The position numbers and the translations under genes were made by a program. DNA of 64,000 nt from Thalassococcus sp. S3 (GTDB lineage: Bacteria > Pseudomonadota > Alphaproteobacteria > Rhodobacterales > Rhodobacteraceae): positions 2,480,001 through 2,544,000 of the forward strand of contig NZ_CP022303.1 in assembly GCF_004216475.1 (NCBI RefSeq), given 5' to 3'. Below the pieces are notes generated by a model. That model made no database searches and was not told the DNA's origin. It was given only the letters and a program-made list of their open reading frames with translations. Below, in pieces: positions 35,267 to 44,215 of the stretch. Numbering within the stretch: the first letter of the stretch is position 1; the number at the start of each line of letters is the position of its first letter.

Positions 35267-35348
35267 ACGCAGAAACGCATCAGAATTTCATCAAGGATAG
35301 TTGGCACCGAGGGGGCGGAAACTCGCCCAAGCGCGTCGCGCGCGATCG

Positions 35349-35375
35349 TTGACACGAAGTTCGCCTCAAGATAAT
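35349..35375 (+). promoter_or_regulatory. Candidate sigma-70 promoter for the serine hydrolase gene
   Basis: TTGACA at 35349-35354 and GATAAT at 35370-35375 are separated by 15 bases. The hexamers are good but the spacer is short. The inverted repeat at 35385 would lie right at the transcription start, the usual place for repressor control. Confidence 0.4.
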
Positions 35376-35384
35376 GAGCAGATA

Positions 35385-35404
35385 CTCACTAATCGTTAGG
35401 TGAG
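35385..35404. promoter_or_regulatory. Inverted repeat, candidate TetR operator
   Basis: CTCACTAA-TCG-TTAGGTGAG is an inverted repeat with 8-base arms and one extra G in the right arm. It lies between the tetR gene and the serine hydrolase gene, just after the candidate promoter. Its size fits TetR-family operators. Binding is inferred. Confidence 0.45.
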
Positions 35405-35504
35405 ATCGCTTGCCACTGCTCCTACCCCATTTGCCCGCCATTTCGCCCGCCAATCTTCTGATTGGGCACCCACCGTTTGTGGACCACAGAACAGGACGAT
35501 TTTG

Positions 35505-36839
35505 ATGAAGATATCGCGACAACTGACCAAACGCGTATGCTCGGCGGCAATTTCAGCGCTGTTCCTTGTACTGTCGGCAAGCCCGTCTTTCGCTGAGCAG
35601 GTTCAGTTGCAGATGACTGCGCCGGAAGAGGTCGGTATGGACCGCACCAGGATTGAGCGGGTGACCGACCAACTGCAGGCACTGGTCGACCAAGAGCGCT
35701 TGGCAGGCATGGTCACCATTGCCGCCCGTGACGGACAGCTTGTTCACTTTGAGACGATGGGCGTCCAGGACATCGCCACCGGCGTTCCGATGGCAGAGGA
35801 CACGATCTTTCGCCTATTTTCCATGTCGAAGCCCATCACGGGCGTCGCGTTGATGATCCTCTACGAAGAGGGTCACTTTCATCTTAACGACCCCGTTTCG
35901 AAATTCATTCCTGAGTTTGCGGACATGCAGGTCTATGCCGGTGTCGATGACGACGGAAACATGATCACCGAACCGGCCAAGAACACCATGACGATGCGCC
36001 ACCTGGTGACGCATACAAGCGGTCTTGGCTATGGCACGATGATGGGACCACAGCCGGTCCATGTGATGTTCAGCGAAAGCGGTGTGTGGGACCAAGGGTC
36101 AAACCTGCAAGAGATGATCACCAAAATCGCTGAAATCCCACTCTTGTTCGAGCCGGGGTCTGAGTTCAGCTACAGCGCCGCCATGGATGTGCAGGGCTAC
36201 CTGGTCGAACAGTTCTCTGGACAAAGCTTCGGTGACTTCCTGCAAGAGCGGCTCTTTGAACCATTGGGCATGGTGGACACAGGTTTCGCTGTACCGGAAG
36301 ACAAGCTCAACCGTTTTGCTACGCAGTATCATTACGATGAAACCGGCGCGCTGATCGCGCAGGAGCTCTATGATGGACTTGTCGGGTATGGTGAAGATCA
36401 GATCCTTCAAGCAGGCGGCTGGGGCATGGTCTCTACGGCCATGGACTACATGCGGTTCTCGCAAATGCTGCTGAACGGAGGCGTACTGGACGGCGTTCGG
36501 ATCCTGTCGCCCACGACGGTGCGTCTTATTCGGACCAATCAGCTGCCCGAACACCTGTCGAACAATCTCAAGGCTGAGTTGGGCGGACAGCCAGGCGCGA
36601 ATTTTGGCATCAACATGGGGATCGTGGAAGACCCCAACGTAAACCCCGCTGGCGGCTATTCCAAAGGGGAATACTACTGGGGCGGTGCGACCGGAACGTG
36701 GTTCTGGATCGACCCCGTCGAAGAGGTCATCTTCGTCGGAATGCTTCAACAATTCGCGGGACAACCACAGTATCCCGACGTGCGTATGATCTCAAAACAG
36801 GCATTCTATCAGGCGATAACCGAGAGTTATCAAGACTAG
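35505..36839 (+). CDS. Secreted serine hydrolase, class C beta-lactamase / esterase family
   Basis: 444 residues from the ATG at 35505 (AGGA 8 bases upstream). A signal peptide is clear ('AAISALFLVLSASPSFA'), giving a periplasmic or exported enzyme. The nucleophile motif SxxK is 'FRLFSMSKPITG'; the tyrosine motif is 'FSYSAAMDVQGY'; the third motif region is 'GGATGTWFWIDP'. This matches class C beta-lactamase-fold esterases and peptidases (EstB-like), which rarely hydrolyse beta-lactams. Substrate unknown. It is the only exported enzyme in this patch and may be controlled by the TetR gene just upstream. Confidence 0.92.
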   Translation: MKISRQLTKRVCSAAISALFLVLSASPSFAEQVQLQMTAPEEVGMDRTRIERVTDQLQALVDQERLAGMVTIAARDGQLVHFETMGVQDIATGVPMAEDTIFRLFSMSKPITGVALMILYEEGHFHLNDPVSKFIPEFADMQVYAGVDDDGNMITEPAKNTMTMRHLVTHTSGLGYGTMMGPQPVHVMFSESGVWDQGSNLQEMITKIAEIPLLFEPGSEFSYSAAMDVQGYLVEQFSGQSFGDFLQERLFEPLGMVDTGFAVPEDKLNRFATQYHYDETGALIAQELYDGLVGYGEDQILQAGGWGMVSTAMDYMRFSQMLLNGGVLDGVRILSPTTVRLIRTNQLPEHLSNNLKAELGGQPGANFGINMGIVEDPNVNPAGGYSKGEYYWGGATGTWFWIDPVEEVIFVGMLQQFAGQPQYPDVRMISKQAFYQAITESYQD

Positions 36840-37132
36840 ATGTCCATCCTCAGAAAAGCGCTGCAGGTGGAGTGTATATAAGGCCGCGCGGTATCGCTTG
36901 AGGGCTATCAAATTGGTCAATTTCAGTTTCGCCATAGCGGCTCAAACCAAATGAAGGGGATGGCTCCTGCAACATCGGTATCGAAGCTGCCAAAATAACA
37001 GTTGTCACCGACTGCATTAAGTGCACCCAACCGATATCGGTGAAGACAGTCAACTAGGATCCGCAGGCGCGCATCGCGCCCTGCCACGGCTTCGATCTCA
37101 AGCGTGTCGAAAACCGCCCCCGCTCTGACTAA

Positions 37133-38158
37133 TCAGGCCACGCGGTCGTCAGCGTTACTCAAGATCCTCGACCAATCTGCCTGCGCATTCGGGCACAGGG
37201 GCACATTCGTCATCACCGGCTCCGCGACAAGACCAGGTTGACGCACCGCAGCTGTAAATGTCTGGCGATGGCTTTCTCGGATATGCTCCAGCATCTCCAG
37301 CAGCGGGCCGCTATCGGCCTCTTCGATATGGGACTTGAGCGCGGAGAGCTGCACGAGGAATTGTGACAGCGCGGCCAAGACGTTGTCCCTGTTATCCATG
37401 AAGATATCGCGCCACATGAGCGCATCGGAACCCGCGATCCGGGTAAAGTCGCGAAACCCGCCCGCGGAGAAGCGCGTGCAATCGCCCTGCCGACCTTCGG
37501 CATCTCTCACTGTCTTCATCATCGAGAACGCCAGAAGATGCGGTAGGTGACTGGTCATTGCGAGAATGGAGTCGTGCTTTTGGGCAGACATGGACGCGAC
37601 CCGCGCGCCCAGAGAGATCCAGAAGTCCGAAAGACGGGTCAACGCGCGGTCATCCACATTCTGTTCCGGCGTCAGGATCACCCAGCGCCCGTGAAAGAGC
37701 TGCCCACATCCCGCTTCCGGTCCACTGGCCTCCTTCCCGGCGATGGGGTGCCCCGGAATGGCATGTACATGAGCCGGCAGCATATGGCCGAACGTGTCGG
37801 AGACTGTCGTCTTGACCGAGCCCACATCCGTAATCGTCGCGCCTGGCTGCAGCTCTGCTCGGATCGCCTGAAGCACCGGTCCGAACGCGCCAACCGGGAT
37901 CGCCAGGATCACTAGATCCGCGCCTGCAACGGCGCTGGCTGCCGTGGCGCAATAGCGATCGGCAAGGCCAAACTGGCCAAGCCTGTCACGGGTCCGTGCG
38001 CAGATGTCGTGAACACTCAACATGGCGGGCTGGTCAGACCGGGCACGCAGCGCGCGCAGGACAGACGAGCCCATGAGCCCGCCCCCGATCACCGCAATTC
38101 TTTGAAAATCGCCTAAGCCCTGCGCATCGCACCGCTCATTGATCGGTGTCATCGTCAT
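37133..38158 (-). CDS. tyrA: Prephenate dehydrogenase (TyrA family)
   Basis: 341 residues from the ATG at 38158, which has AGGAGG 8 bases upstream; a GTG at 38167 is less likely. The NAD-binding 'RIAVIGGGLMGSSVLRAL' and 'ITDVGSVKTTV' are present. The substrate loop 'HAIPGHPIAGKEASGPEAG' and 'MTSHLPHLLAFSMM' are hallmarks of TyrA. It converts prephenate to 4-hydroxyphenylpyruvate (or arogenate to tyrosine). No ACT domain is visible. It is the last gene of a seven-gene operon containing an HPPD-fold enzyme, which uses exactly its product. This looks like a pathway-dedicated copy rather than the housekeeping gene (inference). Confidence 0.93.
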   Translation of the reverse strand: MTMTPINERCDAQGLGDFQRIAVIGGGLMGSSVLRALRARSDQPAMLSVHDICARTRDRLGQFGLADRYCATAASAVAGADLVILAIPVGAFGPVLQAIRAELQPGATITDVGSVKTTVSDTFGHMLPAHVHAIPGHPIAGKEASGPEAGCGQLFHGRWVILTPEQNVDDRALTRLSDFWISLGARVASMSAQKHDSILAMTSHLPHLLAFSMMKTVRDAEGRQGDCTRFSAGGFRDFTRIAGSDALMWRDIFMDNRDNVLAALSQFLVQLSALKSHIEEADSGPLLEMLEHIRESHRQTFTAAVRQPGLVAEPVMTNVPLCPNAQADWSRILSNADDRVA

Positions 38159-38221
38159 CTCTTCCACCTCCTCACGGTCCCGCGCCCCGGCAAGCTGCCG
38201 GGGTCACAGAACACCGGGTCT

Positions 38222-39745
38222 TCACATTTGGTCGACGAACGCTTCAACGCGGGAAATCCAGGCGCTTCGGTCTGTATTTCGATACAAGCGCTGGCGGATC
38301 ATGTCGGGCGATCCCATGTGAAACCGCTCATAAAGCTGCGTGCGCCCACCGAACCCGCTTTGCGTCATGTCCCCGGCCAATGACATGACCCGCATCTGCT
38401 TGGCCGCCGACGGCGCGAGCCCTTTGAAGAACCGTTTGACCAGCGGACCGGCCTCCGGAATGGCAAAGTCGCTTTCCGAGGCGGTGGGGATGAGGGCGCT
38501 GGCCGCTACATCCTCCATGACCCTCTCTGCCCGGTCGGAGGCTTCGACCCCGAACATCCGGTAGGCGTCATTGGCCGCCGGCGAGAGGAACCCGGCCTCG
38601 GTCACGAACGCGTCTTCCTCCATCGCACGCAGGCAGGCCTTGAGCACCGAGATGTCGCCAGTGATTTCACCCAGACGGGTCAGGATCGGCGGGAACGCCT
38701 CCTTCCCGTCATAGCGTGCCAGCAATTCCAGCGTGGCCACCATGCTCTCCAGCTTCGTGACCAGACGGATCAGGGTCACGTAGCCCGACCAGGGCGGGTT
38801 GATCATGCCGATGAACCGGCTGACCAATGCCGGGTTGCGGTAGACAAAGACACGCTCCCACGGCACCAGCACATCATCGAAAATCAGTGTCGCGTCGATC
38901 TCGTCGAACCGCGTCGAGAGCGGCTTGCGCTTCGCGCTGACACCCTTGCCGTAAAGATCCCGGCACAGGATATGGAGCCCCGACGCATTCATCGGGATCG
39001 CAAAGGCCAGCGCCTGATCCTCCTCACCCGGCGACCGGGGCCGGTTGGGATAAACGATGGCCTCGTCGCAGATGGGCGATAGCGTGGCCAGGTTCTTCAA
39101 CCCTCGGACGACAATGCCGTCCTCCCGCTCTTCGACGACCTTCAGGATCAGATCGGGATCGTCCTGGTCCGGGGCCTTGCGCGTACGGTCAAAAAATTGG
39201 TCGTTCAGCGCGTGGGTCAGCGCCAGATCGTTGCGGGCGCAATAGTCCAGATACCGTTTTGCGTTGTCGCCGAATTGCGGATGGGCCTCCGACAGGACAT
39301 GCGCTGCATTTCGCAACCCCACGATCAGGTTCGAACAGAAATCCGGAAACCGACCCATAAATCCCAGCGTCTCGGCCGACCAGATCTCGGTATTGCTGCG
39401 TTTGAGCGCCAGATCTGCGCGGTCGCGTGGGGCCAGATAGCTGGCGGAAATGCGCACGCCACTTCCGTCGCGCGTCGTCATCCGGTCGCGCCACTCCGAT
39501 GAGGTCTGCAAATCGTAGAGCCGCGCCATCGTATCAACCGCACCGCGGAAGCCGTCAGCCATCGTGACGTCGTCAATCCGCTTTCCGTTTTGCCAGACGG
39601 CCCGTCCATCGCGCAGCCCCTCGCGGAATTGCTCACCGGACCGGATGCCGCTGCCCGCGTTCAGACCCTGGGTCGGATCAAGCGGTGCAAGGACAGGCAA
39701 TATGCGTTCGGACGCTTCGGGCGGCGTTCTGTCGAGAATGGTCAT
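38222..39745 (-). CDS. HpaB-type 4-hydroxyphenylacetate 3-monooxygenase family protein
   Basis: 507 residues from the ATG at 39745 (GGGAG 8 bases upstream). It belongs to the FADH2-dependent HpaB/PvcC/TftD group, with the acyl-CoA-dehydrogenase-like fold: 'WRDRMTTRDGSGVRISASYL', 'RDLYGKGVSAKRKPLSTRFD', 'DDVLVPWERVFVYRNP' and 'RFIGMINPPWSGYVTLIRL'. Such enzymes hydroxylate phenols ortho to the hydroxyl, or dehalogenate or dehydrogenate them. They need a separate flavin reductase; no HpaC-like gene is visible, and the nitroreductase in the same operon is one candidate. It sits between the aminotransferase and prephenate dehydrogenase genes. Probably modifies a tyrosine-derived phenol (inference). 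Confidence 0.9.
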   Translation of the reverse strand: MTILDRTPPEASERILPVLAPLDPTQGLNAGSGIRSGEQFREGLRDGRAVWQNGKRIDDVTMADGFRGAVDTMARLYDLQTSSEWRDRMTTRDGSGVRISASYLAPRDRADLALKRSNTEIWSAETLGFMGRFPDFCSNLIVGLRNAAHVLSEAHPQFGDNAKRYLDYCARNDLALTHALNDQFFDRTRKAPDQDDPDLILKVVEEREDGIVVRGLKNLATLSPICDEAIVYPNRPRSPGEEDQALAFAIPMNASGLHILCRDLYGKGVSAKRKPLSTRFDEIDATLIFDDVLVPWERVFVYRNPALVSRFIGMINPPWSGYVTLIRLVTKLESMVATLELLARYDGKEAFPPILTRLGEITGDISVLKACLRAMEEDAFVTEAGFLSPAANDAYRMFGVEASDRAERVMEDVAASALIPTASESDFAIPEAGPLVKRFFKGLAPSAAKQMRVMSLAGDMTQSGFGGRTQLYERFHMGSPDMIRQRLYRNTDRSAWISRVEAFVDQM

Positions 39746-39776
39746 CTTGATATCTCCCTCTGGATCGATGTCTGGT

Positions 39777-40754
39777 TCAGCCCGCAGGTGCCGGCACGGC
39801 CGTGCACCAGGCGGCATAACGTGGCAGGCGCGCCTCGACAGTCTGGAAGTAAAGCTCTTGCAAATCGCGGGTCACGGCACCGGGCTGACCATCGCCGATT
39901 TCAATGCCGTCAATGCTGGTCAGCGGCAGGATTTCCGCGATGGAGCCGCAAATGAAGACCTCATCCGCGATATAGGCCTCCGACCGGTCGACCTCCCGCT
40001 CGATGACGGTCAATCCAAGCTCCTGCCGCGCAAAGGTCAGCACCGTGTCGCGGGTGATGCTTTCCAGGATGTCGGCATTCGTGGGCGGTGTGATCAGGAC
40101 CCCGTCGCGCAGGATGAAAAGACATGCGCCCGGCGCCTCGGCCAGCTTGCCGGCGCGGTTCAGCAGCAGCGCCATGTCATAGCCCCCCGCCCTCACCTCG
40201 TTCTGCGCAAGACGGCTGTTTTGATAATTCGAACCGATCTTGACGCGGATCGGCATCGTGTCGTCCGACAGCCGCCGCCAGGAACTGACCCCCGCCGTCA
40301 ATCCGGTCTTGGCAGCCGGGGACCGGCCCATCGGAACAGCGGTGATGTGGGCCCCGCTGGGTGCGGCATGGGACACCGGATCGCCCGGCGGCGGAAACCC
40401 GAAATAGGTCACCAGATTGGCTTGCCCGTGTCCCCGGAAATCCGTGCGCTGAAACAGCTCAAGTACGGCGTCACCCAGCTCGTGCCGGGAAAAGGGCGGC
40501 GTCATGCGCATGATCCGCATGGATTGCTCCAGCCGGACCAGATGGTCATCCAGCCGGAACACATACATCCGCTCTTCATCCGCGTTCCAGTAGGCGCGCA
40601 GCCCTTCGAAGATGTTTGCGCCAAAAAACCCGGCCTGCATCCGTACATGCAACGTGCAATCGGCCCACGGCACGATCCGCCCATCCTTCCAGGCAATCTC
40701 TGGATGCTCCGACGGATAGGTCTCGATCGGGGCGGGCAAGGTTTGATGCAACAT
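39777..40754 (-). CDS. Class IV PLP aminotransferase (IlvE / branched-chain type)
   Basis: 325 residues from the ATG at 40754 (GGAG 8 bases upstream); open sequence further upstream belongs to the LysE gene. Fold-type IV features are 'LHVRMQAGFFGANIFEGLRA', the PLP lysine in 'IRVKIGSNYQNSRLAQNE', and 'KLAEAPGACLFI' with the PLP-nitrogen glutamate. Closest in pattern to branched-chain aminotransferase, but D-amino-acid transaminase and lyases share the fold. In this operon it probably aminates an aromatic keto acid rather than leucine or valine (inference). A LysE exporter gene lies just upstream. Confidence 0.9.
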   Translation of the reverse strand: MLHQTLPAPIETYPSEHPEIAWKDGRIVPWADCTLHVRMQAGFFGANIFEGLRAYWNADEERMYVFRLDDHLVRLEQSMRIMRMTPPFSRHELGDAVLELFQRTDFRGHGQANLVTYFGFPPPGDPVSHAAPSGAHITAVPMGRSPAAKTGLTAGVSSWRRLSDDTMPIRVKIGSNYQNSRLAQNEVRAGGYDMALLLNRAGKLAEAPGACLFILRDGVLITPPTNADILESITRDTVLTFARQELGLTVIEREVDRSEAYIADEVFICGSIAEILPLTSIDGIEIGDGQPGAVTRDLQELYFQTVEARLPRYAAWCTAVPAPAG

Positions 40755-40777
40755 ATCAAGAACTCCGTGTTTGGGTA

Positions 40778-41440
40778 TCAGAGGGACGTCACACGCATCG
40801 CGACGATCCAGGCAAGAAAGAGGCCGGTGAGCAACTTGGCCACGGCATGCCATGACCGGCGCCGCAGCACTGTCTTGAACGGAGAGACCGCCAGGCACAG
40901 CAGCAAGCCCCAGGCCGCAGCCCCAACCATGATCGACACGATCAGCAACGCGATGTTGAGGCCCGGACCGTCCGACAGATCGACCAAGCCGCTGACACCG
41001 AGCCAGAAGGCGATGCTCCACGGGCTTGTCAGTGTGAGCAACAGGCCCAACCCAAAGCCGCCGCGCGTCGTGGCAAGCCCATCTGCGGTGACAATCATCG
41101 AACCGCGCCACCAGGCTCGGAAATCGGCAAAGGAGGTCCAGAAGTAATGCAGCGCCAGAAGCAACAGGATGGCCAGGCTGGCAAATGTCAGTATACCGGT
41201 ATCAAGGAGTTGCGTGACGATCACCGCCGTGCCTGCGAAAACCGCGATCGCCCAGAGCGCGTCGCCCGTGACACCGCCAAGACACAGGCTGTAGCCTGCC
41301 CAGAACCCGCTCAGACTGCCGCGCCGTACGATCTCCATATTCACCGGACCGGGCGGCCAGGCCACCGACCAGCCCAATGCAAAACCCGTGAGCAGCAGCC
41401 CAAGCAGCGTATGGTCGTTCAGTGCGCCGAACTCCTCCAT
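40778..41440 (-). CDS. LysE-family amino-acid exporter
   Basis: 220 residues with six hydrophobic segments. The family signature near the N-terminus is 'GWSVAWPPGPVNMEIVRRGS' followed by 'YSLCLGGVTGDALW'. 'LLLTLTSPWSIAFWLGVSG' matches the central region. LysE proteins export amino acids and related amphoteric molecules. Its place in the middle of the aromatic operon, 8 bases from the HPPD-like gene, suggests the end product is amino-acid-like and leaves the cell (inference). Confidence 0.9.
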   Translation of the reverse strand: MEEFGALNDHTLLGLLLTGFALGWSVAWPPGPVNMEIVRRGSLSGFWAGYSLCLGGVTGDALWAIAVFAGTAVIVTQLLDTGILTFASLAILLLLALHYFWTSFADFRAWWRGSMIVTADGLATTRGGFGLGLLLTLTSPWSIAFWLGVSGLVDLSDGPGLNIALLIVSIMVGAAAWGLLLCLAVSPFKTVLRRRSWHAVAKLLTGLFLAWIVAMRVTSL

Positions 41441-41448
41441 CCCGTCGC

Positions 41449-42525
41449 CTATCCCGCGTCCGCTTTGGCGCTGGCCATTTCACGTTCGACGGCGCGGAAC
41501 AGGGCGCGGATGTTACCGCTGCCAAACCCGGTGCTGCCGCGGCGTTCAACCAGTTCCAGAAAGGCCGTCTTGCGCTCGAAGAGCGGTCTGGTGAAGGCCT
41601 GAAGCAGCAGGCCGCTTTCGTCCTCGTCGACCAGCACCTGCGCATCACGCAGAACTTCGACCGGATGAGGCAGATGCGCCACCCGGTCGGATAACTCCTC
41701 GTAATAGCTGTCCGGCACATGCAGCATCTCGATCCCTCGTGCCGTCAACCAGCGGGCGGCGGCCACGATATCAAAGACGTCAAACGCAACGTGCTGCACA
41801 CCGGCACCGCCGTGATTTTCGATGAAGGTTTGTATCTGGCTTTTCTGCTGGCCATCCCGTGGCTGCATAAAGACCAGCTTGGTGTGCTTCTGCGCGTCAG
41901 CCAGTACGACCGAATTCATCGCCGTGGTACTCGTTTCCACGAATTCCTCGTGCACCACGTCCAGACCGAACACGTCCGCATAGCGCTTCACGACCGTCTC
42001 GAAATCATCCTCGGGCAGGCAGATCGCCACGTGATCAATGCCGCGCGCCGCAAAGCCCGAACGGATCGCCTCGCCGGCGGGCACCCTTGGGATCACGCCC
42101 GATAGGCTATGCGTCAGGCCGGGATAAAGCTCGACAATGGCAGTGTCCGTCACATCGTGGTCGCGGATCACCCGACCGCCCGCACGGCGCGTGGCCTCGA
42201 CCACCGCGGCCACGTTGGGAACGCGAAAGCCCAGGTCGCGGATTGCCGTACCATGGCGCTCAACGAAAAGGCGTTCGGCCTGTTCGGCGGTTGCGTCACC
42301 CTTTGGACGGGCCGTCAGCTTGAATTTGGCCGCGCCATTGCGCAGAACCTGCGTGCCAGGACCGGCTGGGCCAGCGTCGTAAAAGCTGAGCTTATCCAGA
42401 AACAGGCTGCGCAAAGGCTCCAGATCGGCGCCCACAAGCTCAATCTGCCGGATGTCCATACCGGTTTGCGCGGGGGGCATCTGCGTGGTCGTCAGGTCTT
42501 CGATGACGGGAAGATCAAGGGTCAT
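41449..42525 (-). CDS. HPPD-fold dioxygenase, probable 4-hydroxymandelate synthase type
   Basis: 358 residues, two VOC domains. The Fe(II) ligands are in 'GIDHVAICLP', 'GAGVQHVAFDV' and 'FLELVERRGSTGFG'. HPPD makes homogentisate; 4-hydroxymandelate synthase (HmaS) uses the same substrate but hydroxylates the side chain. Typical HPPD reads 'YSALMSKVV' and 'KFPINEP' around the substrate pocket. This protein reads 'TTAMNSVVLA' and 'TKLVFMQPRD', and HmaS of glycopeptide clusters reads 'AMNSTVV' and 'LTLIEPD' (from memory). 'GSGNIRALFRAVE' also resembles HmaS. So HmaS-like activity is favoured, though not proven. It is coupled by ATGA to the FAD monooxygenase. Substrate 4-hydroxyphenylpyruvate would come from the TyrA of the same operon. 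Confidence 0.85.
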   Translation of the reverse strand: MTLDLPVIEDLTTTQMPPAQTGMDIRQIELVGADLEPLRSLFLDKLSFYDAGPAGPGTQVLRNGAAKFKLTARPKGDATAEQAERLFVERHGTAIRDLGFRVPNVAAVVEATRRAGGRVIRDHDVTDTAIVELYPGLTHSLSGVIPRVPAGEAIRSGFAARGIDHVAICLPEDDFETVVKRYADVFGLDVVHEEFVETSTTAMNSVVLADAQKHTKLVFMQPRDGQQKSQIQTFIENHGGAGVQHVAFDVFDIVAAARWLTARGIEMLHVPDSYYEELSDRVAHLPHPVEVLRDAQVLVDEDESGLLLQAFTRPLFERKTAFLELVERRGSTGFGSGNIRALFRAVEREMASAKADAG

Positions 42526-44198
42526 TGGGTCGCTCCTGTGGAGGTGGGATGTCCTGAAATACCGGCAACCGGTATCGTCCGGTCCGACGGGCCGGAGACG
42601 GGTGCGGGCCGGATCCCGTAAGGTTTCAAAAGCTGTGTCAGCTCTGCCCGGATATCCTGGATCAGCACACCGGCCAGATATCCGTCTGGGCGCACCAAGA
42701 GCGCCGGGGCGGCGGCCTGCCGCAGCAGGTCCGTCAGCTTGTGCGAAGCGGCATATTCGGCATCGTCCGCCCAGATCAGGGTGACCCCGAGACGCGAGAT
42801 GAAGGGCAATGCCGCCTCGATCCGCTCGCCCGCCGGGCTCTGCCGGGCCGCGATCAGGCCAAAGCCTCCGGCCAGATGCGCCCGCAGCGCATCGCTGCCC
42901 AGCGACAGGTTGGGCACGATGTCGCCCGGTCGCAGATTGCCCCGTGTCCGGCGCTGCACCGTATCGAGCCCCCGATACGAGGTCGGTGTCGACATCTTGC
43001 CGCTGTTGATCAAGCCATTGAGAGCCGGGAACCTGGCGGCGCCACGCACTAATGCATTCCGATACCAGTGATGCAAACGCGTGGGCGGCACCATGAACCG
43101 GATCGTCTTGCCGGTGATGGCGACGTTTTCGCGCGCCGCCTTAAACCGCTCCCTGTCGAAGGTCGTCAGAATGTCCGCAGCTGCCTGCCCCTCCAGCACC
43201 GCGGCCAGTTTCCAGCACAGGTTCTCGGCATCCTGAAGACCCGAATTCATGCCGCGTGCCCCGAAGGGCGGCAGCGCATGCGCCGCATCACCCAGCAGGA
43301 ATACGTTTCCAAGCCGCATCCGCGCCGCATGCCGCTGATGAAAGCGGTAGGTCGATGCCCATTCAAGCCGATGCTCGCGTGTGCCCGCCAGCGTCTCGAT
43401 CCGGTCGGCGATCCGATGCGGTGCGATCTCTGCCTTTGGGTCGCAATCCTTTGGCAATTGCCAATCCAGCCGCCACATACGCCCCGGTTGCGGATGCACC
43501 ACGATCTGCCGCCCCGGATTGGAGGGCGCATCGAACCAGAACCGCCTTTCCTTCGGCCAATCGACATCGAATTCCGCATCAACGATCAGAAACCGGTCCG
43601 CATGCACCCGGCCCAACCACTCCACGCCCAGTGTCTCACGCACGTTGCTGCGCACACCGTCACACCCCAGCAAGAAAGTGGTCGAGACCGTCCTGACCGC
43701 GCCGTCCTGTTGAAAGCGGATGTCAACCTTTCGATCCGGATCGGGATCCTCCGCGTCCTGCTCCAGCCCGTCGAATTCCGCACCCCAAACGATGCGGACC
43801 CGCCCCGTCCGCTCGCCAGCCGCCCGCAACAAATCTTCGATCTGCCATTGTGGCAGATTGACGAAGGCGGGTGTTCCTGTCGGTCCGGCATCGAACCGCG
43901 TTGTCCTGACCTCGGTGTTGCGCACATAGGTGCGCGACAGGTTCCAGGCGCATCCCGCCTCGCGGACCGGATGGCCGCAGCCCACATTGTCCAGAAGGTC
44001 GATGACATCCGATTGGACGCAAAGCGCTTTCGATCCGCGCCGCATCGGCTCGCTCGCCCGCTCGAGGATCAAAACAGATGCTCCGAACTGCGCCAGCCGT
44101 GCCGCCGCATAAAGCCCGACCGGCCCCGCACCCACGATAACGACATCAGGATTAGCCGGCCGATCTGGCACATTAAATGATGCAAGCGACATATTCAT
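42522..44198 (-). CDS. FAD-dependent aromatic monooxygenase (PHBH/MhpA class)
   Basis: 558 residues. The Rossmann motif 'VVIVGAGPVGLYAAARLAQF', the DG motif 'FLLGCDGVRSNVRETL' and the GD motif 'VFLLGDAAHALPPFGARGMN' define a class A flavoprotein hydroxylase. The C-terminal thioredoxin-like tail after about residue 400 is typical of the MhpA/phenol-hydroxylase subset. NAD(P)H reduces FAD on the same chain, and a phenolic ring is hydroxylated. The ATG at 44198 has only a weak GGGA ahead; ATG 44192 is an alternative. Gene order: 17 bases after the nitroreductase, overlapping the HPPD-like gene. Its substrate is probably a pathway phenol. Confidence 0.92.
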   Translation of the reverse strand: MNMSLASFNVPDRPANPDVVIVGAGPVGLYAAARLAQFGASVLILERASEPMRRGSKALCVQSDVIDLLDNVGCGHPVREAGCAWNLSRTYVRNTEVRTTRFDAGPTGTPAFVNLPQWQIEDLLRAAGERTGRVRIVWGAEFDGLEQDAEDPDPDRKVDIRFQQDGAVRTVSTTFLLGCDGVRSNVRETLGVEWLGRVHADRFLIVDAEFDVDWPKERRFWFDAPSNPGRQIVVHPQPGRMWRLDWQLPKDCDPKAEIAPHRIADRIETLAGTREHRLEWASTYRFHQRHAARMRLGNVFLLGDAAHALPPFGARGMNSGLQDAENLCWKLAAVLEGQAAADILTTFDRERFKAARENVAITGKTIRFMVPPTRLHHWYRNALVRGAARFPALNGLINSGKMSTPTSYRGLDTVQRRTRGNLRPGDIVPNLSLGSDALRAHLAGGFGLIAARQSPAGERIEAALPFISRLGVTLIWADDAEYAASHKLTDLLRQAAAPALLVRPDGYLAGVLIQDIRAELTQLLKPYGIRPAPVSGPSDRTIPVAGISGHPTSTGATQ

Positions 44199-44215
44199 TT
44201 ATCCCGGAAATACGT

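Noticed and set aside
35505..36839. Antibiotic-resistance beta-lactamase
   Set aside because: SxxK and Tyr motifs occur in the whole class C fold; the third motif and length fit esterase-like members, so a resistance role is not supported.
41449..42525. Plain annotation of this gene as homogentisate-forming HPPD
   Set aside because: Fold and metal ligands fit, but the pocket motifs differ from HPPD, and no homogentisate dioxygenase gene is present nearby; kept as HPPD-fold, HmaS-like.
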